52,805 nt of DNA from Asaia sp. W19 (GCF_003994335.1 NZ_PNQZ01000016.1:255-53059), one strand, 5' to 3'. Shown: positions 8,680-16,530, numbered from the stretch's first letter. Notes: generated by a model from the letters alone, not told the origin. Translations and numbers: made by a program.

Positions 8680-8707
8680 CCTGCACCCCCCGAATGGTGG
8701 GTGCAGG
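8680..8707 (+). terminator. Hairpin after the DUF2335 gene
   Basis: CCTGCACC (8680-8687) and GGTGCAGG (8700-8707) form a perfect 8-bp stem 9 bases after the stop codon. No T-run follows, so it may be a weak or Rho-assisted terminator or an RNA-stabilising hairpin. Confidence 0.5.
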
Positions 8708-9081
8708 TAGCAGTGGCGAGGTTAACTACGCGCTTGAAGCGGCGAGGCTACCGAGTGAACGGCAGATTGATACGCATTAGCTATAGTGGATAACGAACGA
8801 GAAAATCGTCACTTTCAGGATCGTCAAAGTAAAGCTGATCATGATCTGCGCCTTGAGCACTCTTGGCATTGGGCAAGATTACCCAGTGATGTATAGAACT
8901 TCTCTCTAGCCTGTTCGCCCACGCCTAGCACCATCACAAGTATGATACACAAGAGCCCTGAGATGCTTGTGCTGGATTTCGTACGGCAGAGTATGAACGG
9001 TGCATGGTGCAGAAACGCAAGCGGGTGCGATCGCGCCACTCTGAGACGCGGTCGAGAACCAGACGAACTGAGCCAGGACGC
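8708..9081. other. Stretch without a supportable gene
   Basis: Short open frames occur on both strands but none has a convincing ribosome binding site, domain or codon pattern. A minus-strand frame contains a short hydrophobic segment (about 8900-8950). It may be a decayed gene between the two inserted modules. Confidence 0.4.
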
Positions 9082-9111
9082 AAAACGCCCCCGCGGATGG
9101 ACGCGGGGGCG
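9082..9111 (-). terminator. Intrinsic terminator of the antirepressor operon
   Basis: Read leftward, CGCCCCCGCG (9111-9102) pairs perfectly with CGCGGGGGCG (9095-9086), followed by TTTT. It lies about 54 bases after the last gene of the arc-like/ant operon and isolates that module from the tail genes. Confidence 0.75.
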
Positions 9112-9164
9112 AATGTCTACCACAGACGCCTCACGATAGCGTGAGGAACGGGGCGGGGCAAGAA

Positions 9165-9410
9165 TTACGCGAGGGCAGGGCTCTTCCTATCCGCCTGCGC
9201 AGACACGCCGCCATACTCCTGGTAGAGCGCCGTCAGCGCCTTTACCGCGTTCTCGGAGAGAGCCTTGCGCTTGGTCGGAACGCCTTGGCGAGCCAGATAC
9301 ACTTCCCTGAGGTCGCTCTCCAGTCCGGCCGCCCAGTTCGGCAGCGAGGTGATGACCTTCCCCCATGTTCGGGCGAATTCCTCGCCGCTCGCAGAGGTCA
9401 AAGCGCTCAT
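9165..9410 (-). CDS. Unknown protein, last gene of antirepressor operon
   Basis: The frame encodes 81 residues. The start overlaps the antirepressor stop as ATGA (9407-9410), which supports a true gene. The sequence is mainly helical, with W residues at about 16 and 26 and a basic 'PTKRKALSENAVKAL' stretch. No family is recognised. Its coupling to ant suggests a role in the same switch. Confidence 0.6.
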   Translation of the reverse strand: MSALTSASGEEFARTWGKVITSLPNWAAGLESDLREVYLARQGVPTKRKALSENAVKALTALYQEYGGVSAQADRKSPALA

Positions 9411-10270
9411 GACACTGCCTCCTTCGGGCGGGAGAAAGGGCGCGGTGACAATTCCGTCCGGCCTTTCTTTCCCTTGGGGGCAAGAGTGCCTTGCCCGGTC
9501 ATCTTGTCCATGTGAGCGCGGATCATCTCTGCGCCTTCAAACTGCATCCAGCGGGGGACGACATCAACGTGGAACAACTTGCGTTCCTTGTCGCGGTTCC
9601 ATCGGATCGATCCGCCCATGTCGTTGCGCAGGAGCCAATTAACGCAGCGACGTGACATCTTGCGGATCAGGTCACCGCGGCCCTTTTGCAGCACACCGGC
9701 ATTTTCAACGAAGAAGCGCATGGGGCGGTAATCGGTGGTAAAGCCTGCCGATGGGTCATACGCCGTTATCGCGGTTTCCAGTCGCTCGACCAGCGCGGCC
9801 AGGCGTGCCTCTTGGGCGTCCATCCGGGTGGTGACCGGCGACAAGGCCCGAGTGATCACGGCTTTGGTTATGCCGCCGTGTTCGCTATGGGTAAGATGAT
9901 CGCCAGCCGCGATCACTTTGCCGAAGAAGTGATTAAACAGGACGCGGGCGCACTCGCTCTGGTAACGGATGACCGTTGTCCGCACCTCATCCTTGAGGCG
10001 GTCGGGATGGATGGTGGCAAGCCAGAAGTTCAGAAGGTCGAGAGAGAGGCAGGTGCCGTCCTGTTCACCACCGTCTGAAGGTATGGCTGTAACAGCCACA
10101 CCTTTGGAGAGGACGGGATGAGCGTTCAGCTTTTTGCGCTGAAAGCTCCAATCCAGCCCCATACTCTCAACGATGGGCTTCATCGCTACGAGGGTATTTT
10201 CAGGCCGGTCGCCCGCAATTGCGACGAGCTTCGCGCCGTGGAAGTCGATGGTGGTGAGAGCGTTGGTCAT
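9407..10270 (-). CDS. Phage antirepressor, P22 AR N-terminal domain
   Basis: The 287-residue protein carries the P22-antirepressor N-terminal domain at about residues 6-120. It contains a 'IDFHGAKLVAIAGD' start, 'VAMKPIVESMGLDWSFQ' (about 28-44), then 'CLSLDLLNFWLATI' and 'VIRYQSECARVLF'. In P22 such a protein binds and inactivates c2-type repressors and induces prophages. The C-terminal half differs from P22 Ant and includes a coiled segment and basic patches. It is third in an operon behind an Arc-like gene, with ATGA overlaps at both ends, and a terminator follows. The target is probably an S24/CI-type repressor, perhaps the one at 32,683. Confidence 0.85.
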   Translation of the reverse strand: MTNALTTIDFHGAKLVAIAGDRPENTLVAMKPIVESMGLDWSFQRKKLNAHPVLSKGVAVTAIPSDGGEQDGTCLSLDLLNFWLATIHPDRLKDEVRTTVIRYQSECARVLFNHFFGKVIAAGDHLTHSEHGGITKAVITRALSPVTTRMDAQEARLAALVERLETAITAYDPSAGFTTDYRPMRFFVENAGVLQKGRGDLIRKMSRRCVNWLLRNDMGGSIRWNRDKERKLFHVDVVPRWMQFEGAEMIRAHMDKMTGQGTLAPKGKKGRTELSPRPFSRPKEAVS

Positions 10271-10536
10271 GCCACGTCTCCTTTACGAAAGCGCTCGAGC
10301 AGAACAGCAGATGAAAACCAACCATCCCCCTCCAGGATCTCCGCGATCTCCTTATCAAAGTCGGCTGCAGCGTATCTGCCCTCGGCCCTCATCTCGCAGG
10401 CCACCACGATCTCGGCGATCACCTGGTTGCGGCGTATGGCTTCCTTGGTAAGCGCTTCATGCGACAGGGAGGCGAGCCAGTCTGCATCTGCCAAAGGCTT
10501 TGCGCCATCAGGCGTATTCGTGCTATCTGCGGTCAT
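10267..10536 (-). CDS. Unknown protein between Arc-like gene and antirepressor
   Basis: The 89-residue frame is acidic and helical, with 'EALTKEAIRRNQVIAEIVVA' in the middle. Its stop overlaps the antirepressor start as ATGA. No family is recognised. P22 immI has no gene at this place. It could be a co-regulator of the antirepressor, but nothing in the sequence shows this. Confidence 0.6.
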   Translation of the reverse strand: MTADSTNTPDGAKPLADADWLASLSHEALTKEAIRRNQVIAEIVVACEMRAEGRYAAADFDKEIAEILEGDGWFSSAVLLERFRKGDVA

Positions 10537-10554
10537 CGCAGTGTCCTTTCAGGG

Positions 10555-10842
10555 TCATTGTTCAGAGGCATCGGGGGATTGTTTGGCGACGTGCCCCGAT
10601 GCCTGCTTTTCCGAAAATTTGAGCCCGATTTCGATCAGGCGAGTAATTGCTTCATTCCGGCTACGACAACCGGAAGGGATCCCGTATGCGTCAATCCGTT
10701 CGCAAACCGACGCCCCGATGCGTAAAGGGAAACGCTTAATAGGCTCCTTCGATATGCATCCGTTGCCATATCCTTTTACCGCGGCCAATGTGCTGTCCTC
10801 CGAAGTGGCGCCAAGATTGGCCCACGTCGATGAATAACGCAT
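10555..10842 (-). CDS. Arc-like ribbon-helix-helix repressor
   Basis: The 95-residue frame contains a ribbon-helix-helix motif at about residues 36-75: a 'KRFPLRIG' strand, helix 'ASVCERIDAYG', turn, then 'SRNEAITRLIEIGLKF'. This matches the Arc family. The first 30 residues are not typical, so translation may begin further in, and no good ribosome binding site is seen for 10842. It is the first gene of the antirepressor operon and divergent from a second RHH gene, as arc and mnt are in P22. It probably represses its own operon. Confidence 0.7.
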   Translation of the reverse strand: MRYSSTWANLGATSEDSTLAAVKGYGNGCISKEPIKRFPLRIGASVCERIDAYGIPSGCRSRNEAITRLIEIGLKFSEKQASGHVAKQSPDASEQ

Positions 10843-10850
10843 GTATGAAC

Positions 10851-10874
10851 TGTGATGTCAATTGCAATGTCACA
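10851..10874. promoter_or_regulatory. Candidate operator between divergent RHH genes
   Basis: TGTGA (10851-10855) and TCACA (10870-10874) form an inverted repeat with 14 bases between. Inside it, ATGTCA occurs twice 12 bases apart around an ATTGCA core. RHH proteins bind paired short sites of this kind. The region lies between the starts at 10842 and 10921 and should hold both promoters; no strong promoter hexamers are evident. Confidence 0.45.
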
Positions 10875-10920
10875 CAACCACGTGCTGAGTCGCTAAGAAC
10901 GCGAATGTCAGGAGACGACT

Positions 10921-11391
10921 ATGGCTCAGTCACCCGAGAAAGCTACGACAGAGCGACGCATACATGTGTTGCCCGTAGAGTTGCTGGATAGGGTGCGTTC
11001 CTATCAAACGGACAATGGAATAGCATCAGAGGTTGAGGCCGTAAGACGGCTACTTAGCGAGGCTCTTCAGGCGCGCGATACCATCGACGATTTGATGAAG
11101 CAGGTCAGGGCGCAGTTCAAAAAAGACCGTGACTTTCGCACTCTCGCTCGAGATGTCCTGAGTAGTCATATCCTCGTCAAGAAGATCGAAATAGGTGATA
11201 ATGAGCTCCAATTCACGATGAGATCTGATGATGCTGGGAAGGTCAGTCGGCGTGGTGACATGCAAACCGGAACAGCAAGTGATGATGGCTGGGTTCAATC
11301 TTGGCGTGACTGGCCACCACCTGAGGAAAAGGCGCGCAAAAGCCGCGGCTGGGATTCGACCGACCGAGACAGCGAAGAAATACCGTTCTAA
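10921..11391 (+). CDS. Ribbon-helix-helix DNA-binding protein (Mnt-like position)
   Basis: The 156-residue protein starts at ATG 10921 with an AGGAG site 8 bases upstream. Residues about 12-50 fit a ribbon-helix-helix fold: strand 'RRIHVLPVELLDRVRSYQ', turn, then 'SEVEAVRRLLSEAL'. A helical segment follows (about 50-85). The last 50 residues are polar, tryptophan-rich and probably disordered. Its position, divergent from the Arc-like gene, equals that of mnt in P22, but it is nearly twice as long as Mnt. It probably controls the antirepressor promoter. Confidence 0.7.
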   Translation: MAQSPEKATTERRIHVLPVELLDRVRSYQTDNGIASEVEAVRRLLSEALQARDTIDDLMKQVRAQFKKDRDFRTLARDVLSSHILVKKIEIGDNELQFTMRSDDAGKVSRRGDMQTGTASDDGWVQSWRDWPPPEEKARKSRGWDSTDRDSEEIPF

Positions 11392-11581
11392 TATTGGAAT
11401 GCTACCGCGTTGGTCGCAGTCATCGTTCGGACGTCTAGTCTACTCGGCAGAAGCGCATAAAGTGATGCGCGCTGAAGCGATCCGCCGTTGGATATAAGCG
11501 GGCATCGCTGCAGAGGGATTTGTTGACGAAGCGGTCGCCGATACCTAGCCTGCGCCTCAGTTTGGTAGGGGCGTTCACGGA

Positions 11582-12547
11582 ATGAAAAAAGCGAATTTCG
11601 TTACGGCGGCTTTTTGTGCTGTGTTTCTGGCCGGGTGCGCTGCTGACGGCTCCGACAGCCATGCCCTGGGAGACTCTTTCGGATACTCATTCCACCCTGA
11701 AATTGCCTCTTGGCAGAGTAGTTTCCCCTTCCATGAAGCCGATGCATATCACTCGCACGGCATCTCGTATAACGAGGCAGAAGAATGGAAAGGCGCGAAT
11801 ATTCCCTACGAGCAAGCCATCAAATGGCACTCTATCGGCTTCTCGCCGGATGACGCCAAACTGGCGCTTGGTTCGGGCATCAAAAGCGCTGACGAGGTGG
11901 CCCCGTGGTACTATCAGCTTGCTCCCATATTTTCGCAAAGCAAGCCACTGCCGACTCAGCTTGTGTCCTATGCGTCAAATGCTGGCACGTCATACACGCC
12001 GGCTGACGTAGCGGCTGTCCTACAGAACACCTCCGCACCGATCGGCAACGTCAACGAGGTCATCGCCCTCGCTCGCCAGGTGCATACTGGGACGCCCGTT
12101 TCTCAGTTGCCGTCGCAATTGACGGCCATGCGCGACGAGGCGGCCAAACAGCAGATGGCCGCCGATGCGCAGGCACAAGCCCAGCAAAAGCAAGCGCGGG
12201 TGGACCGCTACGGCGCTGTCGTTCTCGCCGCCTGTAAAGGCAAGGTCACGCAGGCCAATATGATTGTTACGTCCGAAAACCCATATGCCACTCAAGGTTT
12301 GTGCATCGAGGCAACGATCCGATCTATTTGGGGGCAGATTCAGTGGCTCAATCAACACTCTCTCCTGCTTACGGATGGTCTGCCTAACGGACAAGAGCCT
12401 ATGTCAACCATCATCACCGACCCCAACGGCGCGCTGCGTCTTAACGCGCAAGCGGTGCTGATGGGGGTCAAGCCCATCACCTACACCTCTGTCCTTGGCG
12501 CGCAGACGGTTGCCCCGACCTTCGTGGTGGTGAAGTATCTGAATTGA
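11582..12547 (+). CDS. Lipoprotein with 13-residue tandem repeats (moron)
   Basis: The 321-residue protein has a lipoprotein signal: charged KK, hydrophobic stretch, lipobox L-A-G-C with Cys19. Residues 48-99 hold at least four units of 13 residues with pattern I/F-x4-A-x2-W/A-x3-G; a further degenerate unit flanks each side. The middle (about 190-215) is a glutamine-alanine coiled region. The C-terminal domain has paired cysteines near 218 and 240. The protein is probably anchored in the outer membrane or periplasm and expressed from the prophage, for example for superinfection exclusion or host surface change. Function is inference. It is opposite to the tail operon, with 190 bases upstream for its own promoter. 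Confidence 0.7.
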   Translation: MKKANFVTAAFCAVFLAGCAADGSDSHALGDSFGYSFHPEIASWQSSFPFHEADAYHSHGISYNEAEEWKGANIPYEQAIKWHSIGFSPDDAKLALGSGIKSADEVAPWYYQLAPIFSQSKPLPTQLVSYASNAGTSYTPADVAAVLQNTSAPIGNVNEVIALARQVHTGTPVSQLPSQLTAMRDEAAKQQMAADAQAQAQQKQARVDRYGAVVLAACKGKVTQANMIVTSENPYATQGLCIEATIRSIWGQIQWLNQHSLLLTDGLPNGQEPMSTIITDPNGALRLNAQAVLMGVKPITYTSVLGAQTVAPTFVVVKYLN

Positions 12548-12557
12548 GGAGACGGTT

Positions 12558-13061
12558 ATGATCGAGTGGATGGATAGGGGGCTGCAACGTGAATTGCTGC
12601 TTAAGATGGCAGAGGAGTTCCCGTTACCGGTAGATCTCCGACTTTCCAATGGCTCTAAGGCTGAAATAATCAAGGCCGGCCGGAATCTAATCTACCTACA
12701 GGGGCACGGGCTGTGTCAGGCTGCTTCTGGTCAGAGCGCAAATACTGCTTCTGCTGCGAATGCGACGACTCCCGAGCCCATCTTCAAGATCACCGCCAAA
12801 GGCCTAGACTTCCTCCAAGATGACGGCGGCCTGAGCGCAATTCTTAACGTCGTCACGGTACGGTTCGAGGCCGACACGCTGCGGGCACTTATCGCCGCCA
12901 AGATCGACGCCAGTTCCGAGCCAGAGGAAAAGAAGGCCAAGGCGAAAAGCTTGCTGAGTGCTGTCAAAGAAGAAGGCTTGAAGCAGCTCACCAGTAAGGT
13001 GGTAGGAGAGGGATTGAGCAGCTTGCCCCACATTGCCGACTGGGTGATCTCAGCTATCTGA
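12558..13061 (+). CDS. Conserved-type unknown protein, possible winged-helix N-terminus
   Basis: The 167-residue protein starts 10 bases after the lipoprotein gene with a GAGGAGAC ribosome binding site. Residues 1-85 look like a winged helix ('RGLQRELLLKMAEEFP', then 'PIFKITAKGLDFLQDDGG'). Residues 90-167 form a separate helical domain with 'LSAILNVVTVRFEADTLRAL' and 'GLSSLPHIADWV'. The second domain reminds of a family of unknown phage and bacterial proteins, which cannot be named here. Co-transcription with the lipoprotein is likely. Confidence 0.6.
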   Translation: MIEWMDRGLQRELLLKMAEEFPLPVDLRLSNGSKAEIIKAGRNLIYLQGHGLCQAASGQSANTASAANATTPEPIFKITAKGLDFLQDDGGLSAILNVVTVRFEADTLRALIAAKIDASSEPEEKKAKAKSLLSAVKEEGLKQLTSKVVGEGLSSLPHIADWVISAI

Positions 13062-13102
13062 ATCCGTTGACGGGACTCGATCCGGTGCGCTGAGGTCGGG
13101 GG

Positions 13103-13393
13103 ATGAGCGACGAAACTGAGAAGAAGCTGCAAGACATCTACGACCGGGCCGCATCTGGGCAACCGGTCATAGCGTTCGATTTCGACCAGACAATGCAGGT
13201 CGCCTTTACCCCCGAAGGAGGAGTAGTGCTCGATTGCCCTTGCGGGGCTCTTGGTGGCACTGACCTTGCAACAGTGGTTCGGGTTTCTCTAACGCCGGCA
13301 GCAGCAGGAAAGCTTGCGGTCGATCTTCAGAAAGCGGCGCAAAGTCTGGACATAGACTGGCAAGCTCTTGCCAAAACGCGGCGCTTGGATTGA
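13103..13393 (+). CDS. Unknown small protein, third gene of the moron operon
   Basis: The protein has 96 residues from ATG 13103, with GAGGTCGGGGG upstream. Residues 22-60 look beta-rich ('QPVIAFDFDQTMQVAF'), and the C-terminus is helical. No family is recognised. It converges on the tail assembly chaperone gene, with a small hairpin between the two stop codons. Confidence 0.55.
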   Translation: MSDETEKKLQDIYDRAASGQPVIAFDFDQTMQVAFTPEGGVVLDCPCGALGGTDLATVVRVSLTPAAAGKLAVDLQKAAQSLDIDWQALAKTRRLD

Positions 13394-13398
13394 CGCCG

Positions 13399-13416
13399 AT
13401 CTGACGTTTCTCAGAT
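13399..13416. terminator. Hairpin between convergent genes
   Basis: ATCTGA (13399-13404) and TCAGAT (13411-13416) form a 6-bp stem with a CGTTTC loop between the stop of the rightward moron gene and the stop of the leftward chaperone gene. No clear T-run is present, so termination is uncertain. Confidence 0.3.
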
Positions 13417-13423
13417 TGCATCT

Positions 13424-13561
13424 TCACCCTCCATTATAGTCCCGCACCATCCCTATCTCCATGAGGTCAAGCATGTCCTCGGTGTCGTAGATGGTGCTGA
13501 GCTCGTGCAGCGTGGCGAGGCCCGAACCGACCACATAGGCGATCGGGCGGGACACGTTCAC
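13424..13561 (-). CDS. Short tail assembly chaperone, second subunit
   Basis: The 45-residue frame starts at GTG 13561 and overlaps the stop of the preceding gene as GTGA (13558-13561). Its sequence has the 'LATLHELSTIYDTEDMLDLME' type pattern common to the small second chaperone of myophage tails. In many phages the two chaperone frames are joined by ribosomal frameshifting; here a stop-start overlap is visible instead and no slippery heptamer is seen. It would normally precede the tape measure directly. Confidence 0.7.
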   Translation of the reverse strand: MNVSRPIAYVVGSGLATLHELSTIYDTEDMLDLMEIGMVRDYNGG

Positions 13562-14025
13562 GCAGCGGGCTGGGGTTTGTCGCTTGCCGCCTGGGGCACC
13601 AGCATTTGCACGAGCGGGGAAATGAGGTACGCGGCGGCTTTGAAAAAACCCAGGTGCATCCGAAACGCCTCCGCTTGCAGGCGGGGCAGCGTCTCGGGAT
13701 CTTCCAGATCGGCATCGATGATCTGACCACGCGATGCCGGGTTGTTCGGATCGCGCTGGATCTTCACTGTTGCCATGAGAGCGTCCAGTGCCTTGTCGGC
13801 AGCCTCGTCCTCAAGCTGGCCGAACATGGCCTGAGCCATGCCCCCCAGACCTGACAGACCGATCTCCATGGCATCCGGGGGCAGGGCCATGCCCGCCCGC
13901 GTCAGCGCCTTGACCAGATGCCGTGCCCATCTGTCCGCCTGCATGGCGGGCATACGGGTAATCACGAACACCTTGCCCGCGTCCTCGCCGTCAGGGATCG
14001 TGTAGGTCGTTTCTCGCAAGGCCAT
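13558..14025 (-). CDS. Tail assembly chaperone / tail protein
   Basis: The protein has 155 residues from the ATG at 14025 (MALRETTYTIPDGEDAGK), which overlaps the upstream stop as TGATG. The N-terminus ('VFVITRMPAMQADRWARHL', about 18-36) is typical of the proteins that lie between the tail tube and the tape measure in contractile-tailed phages. These proteins coat the tape measure during tail assembly. A glutamine- and proline-rich C-terminus ends at the overlap with the second chaperone subunit. Confidence 0.7.
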   Translation of the reverse strand: MALRETTYTIPDGEDAGKVFVITRMPAMQADRWARHLVKALTRAGMALPPDAMEIGLSGLGGMAQAMFGQLEDEAADKALDALMATVKIQRDPNNPASRGQIIDADLEDPETLPRLQAEAFRMHLGFFKAAAYLISPLVQMLVPQAASDKPQPAA

Positions 14026-14456
14026 CAGATACCAACGGGATAGACCCGCTCCCAACGAATGGTGAACTGGCGCTCCTCGAGCAGGCGACCGGCGCTCGGC
14101 ATGGGGGAGGCCGAGACGAGGTAGCCAGTCACGAGCGTATATTTGCGCCCCAGCCCCGGAAGCGTGATCTCGCCGCCGAGGATGTACGGGGTGCGCGCCC
14201 CGGCCATGGCGGTTGAAAGCCCCTCGAACATGATCGCACTGTCGGAATTCGGCTGAATGCCCAGCGTCATATCGACCGGGTTCGGCACCCAGCCAGCGTT
14301 GAGCTTGCCGTCGATCGACATGCGGGTTTCAACCTGCTCGATCGCCGCGGCTTCCCACGCGCGATCTGCCGACCAGTTTTCGAGGCGAACCGGTGCATTG
14401 AACAGCGTCTGCACCGTGAGCATGAAGATGGCGTCAGCCGAAGTGATAAAGGACAT
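14025..14456 (-). CDS. Tail tube protein
   Basis: The 143-residue protein is of the size and beta-rich composition of myophage tail tube subunits. It contains 'SADRAWEAAAIEQVETRMS' near residues 29-47 and 'ERQFTIRWERVYPV' at the end. It lies immediately behind the sheath gene, the canonical tube position, and overlaps both neighbours by one base. The tube is the inner conduit that the sheath drives through the envelope. Confidence 0.75.
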   Translation of the reverse strand: MSFITSADAIFMLTVQTLFNAPVRLENWSADRAWEAAAIEQVETRMSIDGKLNAGWVPNPVDMTLGIQPNSDSAIMFEGLSTAMAGARTPYILGGEITLPGLGRKYTLVTGYLVSASPMPSAGRLLEERQFTIRWERVYPVGI

Positions 14457-15610
14457 CAGATGACCTCACGGGACAGGAGGGTGATCATTTGGACGGACTG
14501 GCCATCCGCATAGGCGAACTTGGACGCCGGGATGGCGCGGGCTGCGCGGCTGGATGACGTGGCCGTAGATGCGCCGGGCTGCTCGTAATAGCCCTGGTTC
14601 ACCACTGAATCGGCCGCGCCATCCACACCGAAGAAGCGATTGATGGCGAGCTTCTGGCTATCGCTGATCGCGACACCGGTCTGGATCGCACCGTAGCTGA
14701 GCGCCTGACTGATGACCGACTTGCGACCGGCCGAGATGATGGCGTCGCCCTGCGTATTGAACGGCACGTTGCCGAAATTCGTCAGGGTCGAGGCGTCGGC
14801 ATACTGCAGGAGCGCATTGATCCAGATCTGATTGATGTAGCTGTCCGCCCAGAGGAAGGGGCCGGAGACGCTGCCGTTATAGACCCAGTTGAACGACCCG
14901 GCGCGCCCGCTGAACTGGCCGTACCAGTTGTAACCGTTGGCCAGCAGGGTAGCCGCCGTTGCTGCGCTGTAGGTGGCGGGCGTGACCTGACCGTTGGAGG
15001 TAAAGGCGAGGTTCTGACGCCCGTTCACCTGATCGAAATTCAGGGCAGCCATCCAGCCCAGAAAAGCGCCCGCCGCAGCCGGGTCCATGTAAACGGGAGA
15101 AGTGCCGGTGAGGTCCTGTGCGACCAGCCACGCGCCAAAACTCGCCGTGCTGCCCTGCGTCGTTGCTGTCGCATCCGTATCCCAGGGAACATACCAGTAT
15201 TTCGCATTCTGCGCTCCGGTCCATGTGGCGAAACCCTGCTTCTCGGTCAGGGAGGGCTCGAACGCTGTGCTGAAGCCGGTCCACTGAAGCGACGCAGCGG
15301 CCATCTTGTCCATGAAGGTGGCCGGGGTATCGGTGCCGTCCACAAAGCCAGCGAAATACAGCGTGGCGGGAAGCTGGAAGGCGTTGTCGTAGCCCGTGAA
15401 ATAGGCCGCCGCCATCTTGTATTCGTTCGCGCTGGTGCCGAACGCCACGCCCACATCCGCAAGGGTCGTGAACGCCTTCACAGTGCCGTCAGGGACAGCC
15501 GTGACGTTCGTCGTCAGGATAAGGCCATTGAGAAAATCGAGGGTGCCGTTCGCCGGGATTGTGCCCGGCACGACCGACACGACGAGGGAGATAGGTGTTC
15601 CGACCGCCAC
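14456..15610 (-). CDS. Tail sheath protein, DUF3383 family
   Basis: The 384-residue protein has the DUF3383 pattern: an N-terminal 'NGLILTTN' strand, 'TTLADVGVAFGTSANEYKMA' (about 46-65), then a 'YFTGYDNAF' motif and conserved 'QYADASTLTNFGNVPFNTQG' region in the C-terminal half. DUF3383 proteins form the contractile sheath. This is the main evidence that the phage has a contractile tail. Length is near the family norm (about 340-500 residues). Confidence 0.85.
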   Translation of the reverse strand: MAVGTPISLVVSVVPGTIPANGTLDFLNGLILTTNVTAVPDGTVKAFTTLADVGVAFGTSANEYKMAAAYFTGYDNAFQLPATLYFAGFVDGTDTPATFMDKMAAASLQWTGFSTAFEPSLTEKQGFATWTGAQNAKYWYVPWDTDATATTQGSTASFGAWLVAQDLTGTSPVYMDPAAAGAFLGWMAALNFDQVNGRQNLAFTSNGQVTPATYSAATAATLLANGYNWYGQFSGRAGSFNWVYNGSVSGPFLWADSYINQIWINALLQYADASTLTNFGNVPFNTQGDAIISAGRKSVISQALSYGAIQTGVAISDSQKLAINRFFGVDGAADSVVNQGYYEQPGASTATSSSRAARAIPASKFAYADGQSVQMITLLSREVI

Positions 15611-15616
15611 GGGCGT

Positions 15617-16144
15617 TCACTCCTTGGGTGAGGGGAAAGAGGCATCGACCTCGCGGAGATCGACGGTGATGGACTCTGCAAATTGCTGGGGGGTCGAGAC
15701 GGTGAAGTTGACCTGAAATTTCAGATCCGCCGTCCAGTTGTCCTCGTATTGCTTGTCGCTGTTGATGAAGCCGGTCTGACGCGGCTCAGAGGCGTAGAGA
15801 GGGGCCATGACGCCGCCTGTGGCGTTGCGCAGCCAGTCTGCCGCGTAAATGTCCCGCCATAGGGCCACGACACGCTGCACGGCCTCGCCAGATACCGAAC
15901 CGAAGGCCGATATCTGGACCGTGCATTCCATCGGCTCGACCACTTCGCGCGTCGTGCTGGTGTAGCTTGAGGCGTTGGTGGCGATGCGCCGTCGAAAGAG
16001 CGGCGTGAAAACGATGAAAGGGCCGGGCGGGGCTGCCACCCGGTTAAGCTGTCCCTGCATCACTTGCACGCCATTCGGCACGACCGTCAGAAGCCAGGAC
16101 CGGAGCGCGGTGTTTATCTCGCGATCGGTCGGGGAGAGCGTCAC
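15617..16144 (-). CDS. Neck/tail terminator protein (gp12-like)
   Basis: The start is uncertain. The GTG at 16144 overlaps the preceding stop as GTGA and gives 175 residues beginning VTLSPTDREINTALRSW, which fits the family start; an ATG at 16192 is an alternative. The 'PFIVFTPLFRRRIATN' segment near residue 50 and 'FGSVSGEAVQRVVALWRDIYA' are typical for the protein that caps the tube and joins it to the head. It lies directly ahead of the sheath gene. Confidence 0.65.
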   Translation of the reverse strand: MTLSPTDREINTALRSWLLTVVPNGVQVMQGQLNRVAAPPGPFIVFTPLFRRRIATNASSYTSTTREVVEPMECTVQISAFGSVSGEAVQRVVALWRDIYAADWLRNATGGVMAPLYASEPRQTGFINSDKQYEDNWTADLKFQVNFTVSTPQQFAESITVDLREVDASFPSPKE

Positions 16145-16530
16145 ATGGGACAGGGGGCCGCTGTCTGCCGGGTCACAATCACTTTGGACCATTCGCCGAA
16201 ACCCCATTCCTCCACCGGCTGCGTCACGAGCCAGTCAGAGCCGTAGAAATTGAGAACATCGCCGCCGACTTGCAGCGGGCGTGAAAGCCCCTTGAGGCCG
16301 CCCCGGATATAGACGGCGCGCATATCAGCCTGCTGGTTGATGCTGGCCACGAGCTCGAGATCACCCGCCGAGACGGCCTGAATGTCGGCCTCCACGGTGA
16401 GGGCGAATGTCTTGCGTGTGACCGACCCGTCAGGCTCGATCGTTTGCCCGTCCGAGCACTTCACCGTGACGGTGGTGGCCGGGTTGACGATACCCAGCGC
16501 GCCAGAAGCCAGGCCGAACACGTCAATCAT
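16141..16530 (-). CDS. Head-tail connector protein, unnamed
   Basis: The protein has 129 residues from ATG 16530 (MIDVFGLASGALGIVNP), overlapping the upstream stop by 8 nt. It is beta-rich with 'DGSVTRKTFALTVEADIQAV' near residues 36-55 and 'VGGDVLNFYGSDWLV'. Proteins of this type sit between gp10-like and neck terminator proteins in the same gene order. The connector role is from position only. Confidence 0.6.
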   Translation of the reverse strand: MIDVFGLASGALGIVNPATTVTVKCSDGQTIEPDGSVTRKTFALTVEADIQAVSAGDLELVASINQQADMRAVYIRGGLKGLSRPLQVGGDVLNFYGSDWLVTQPVEEWGFGEWSKVIVTRQTAAPCPM

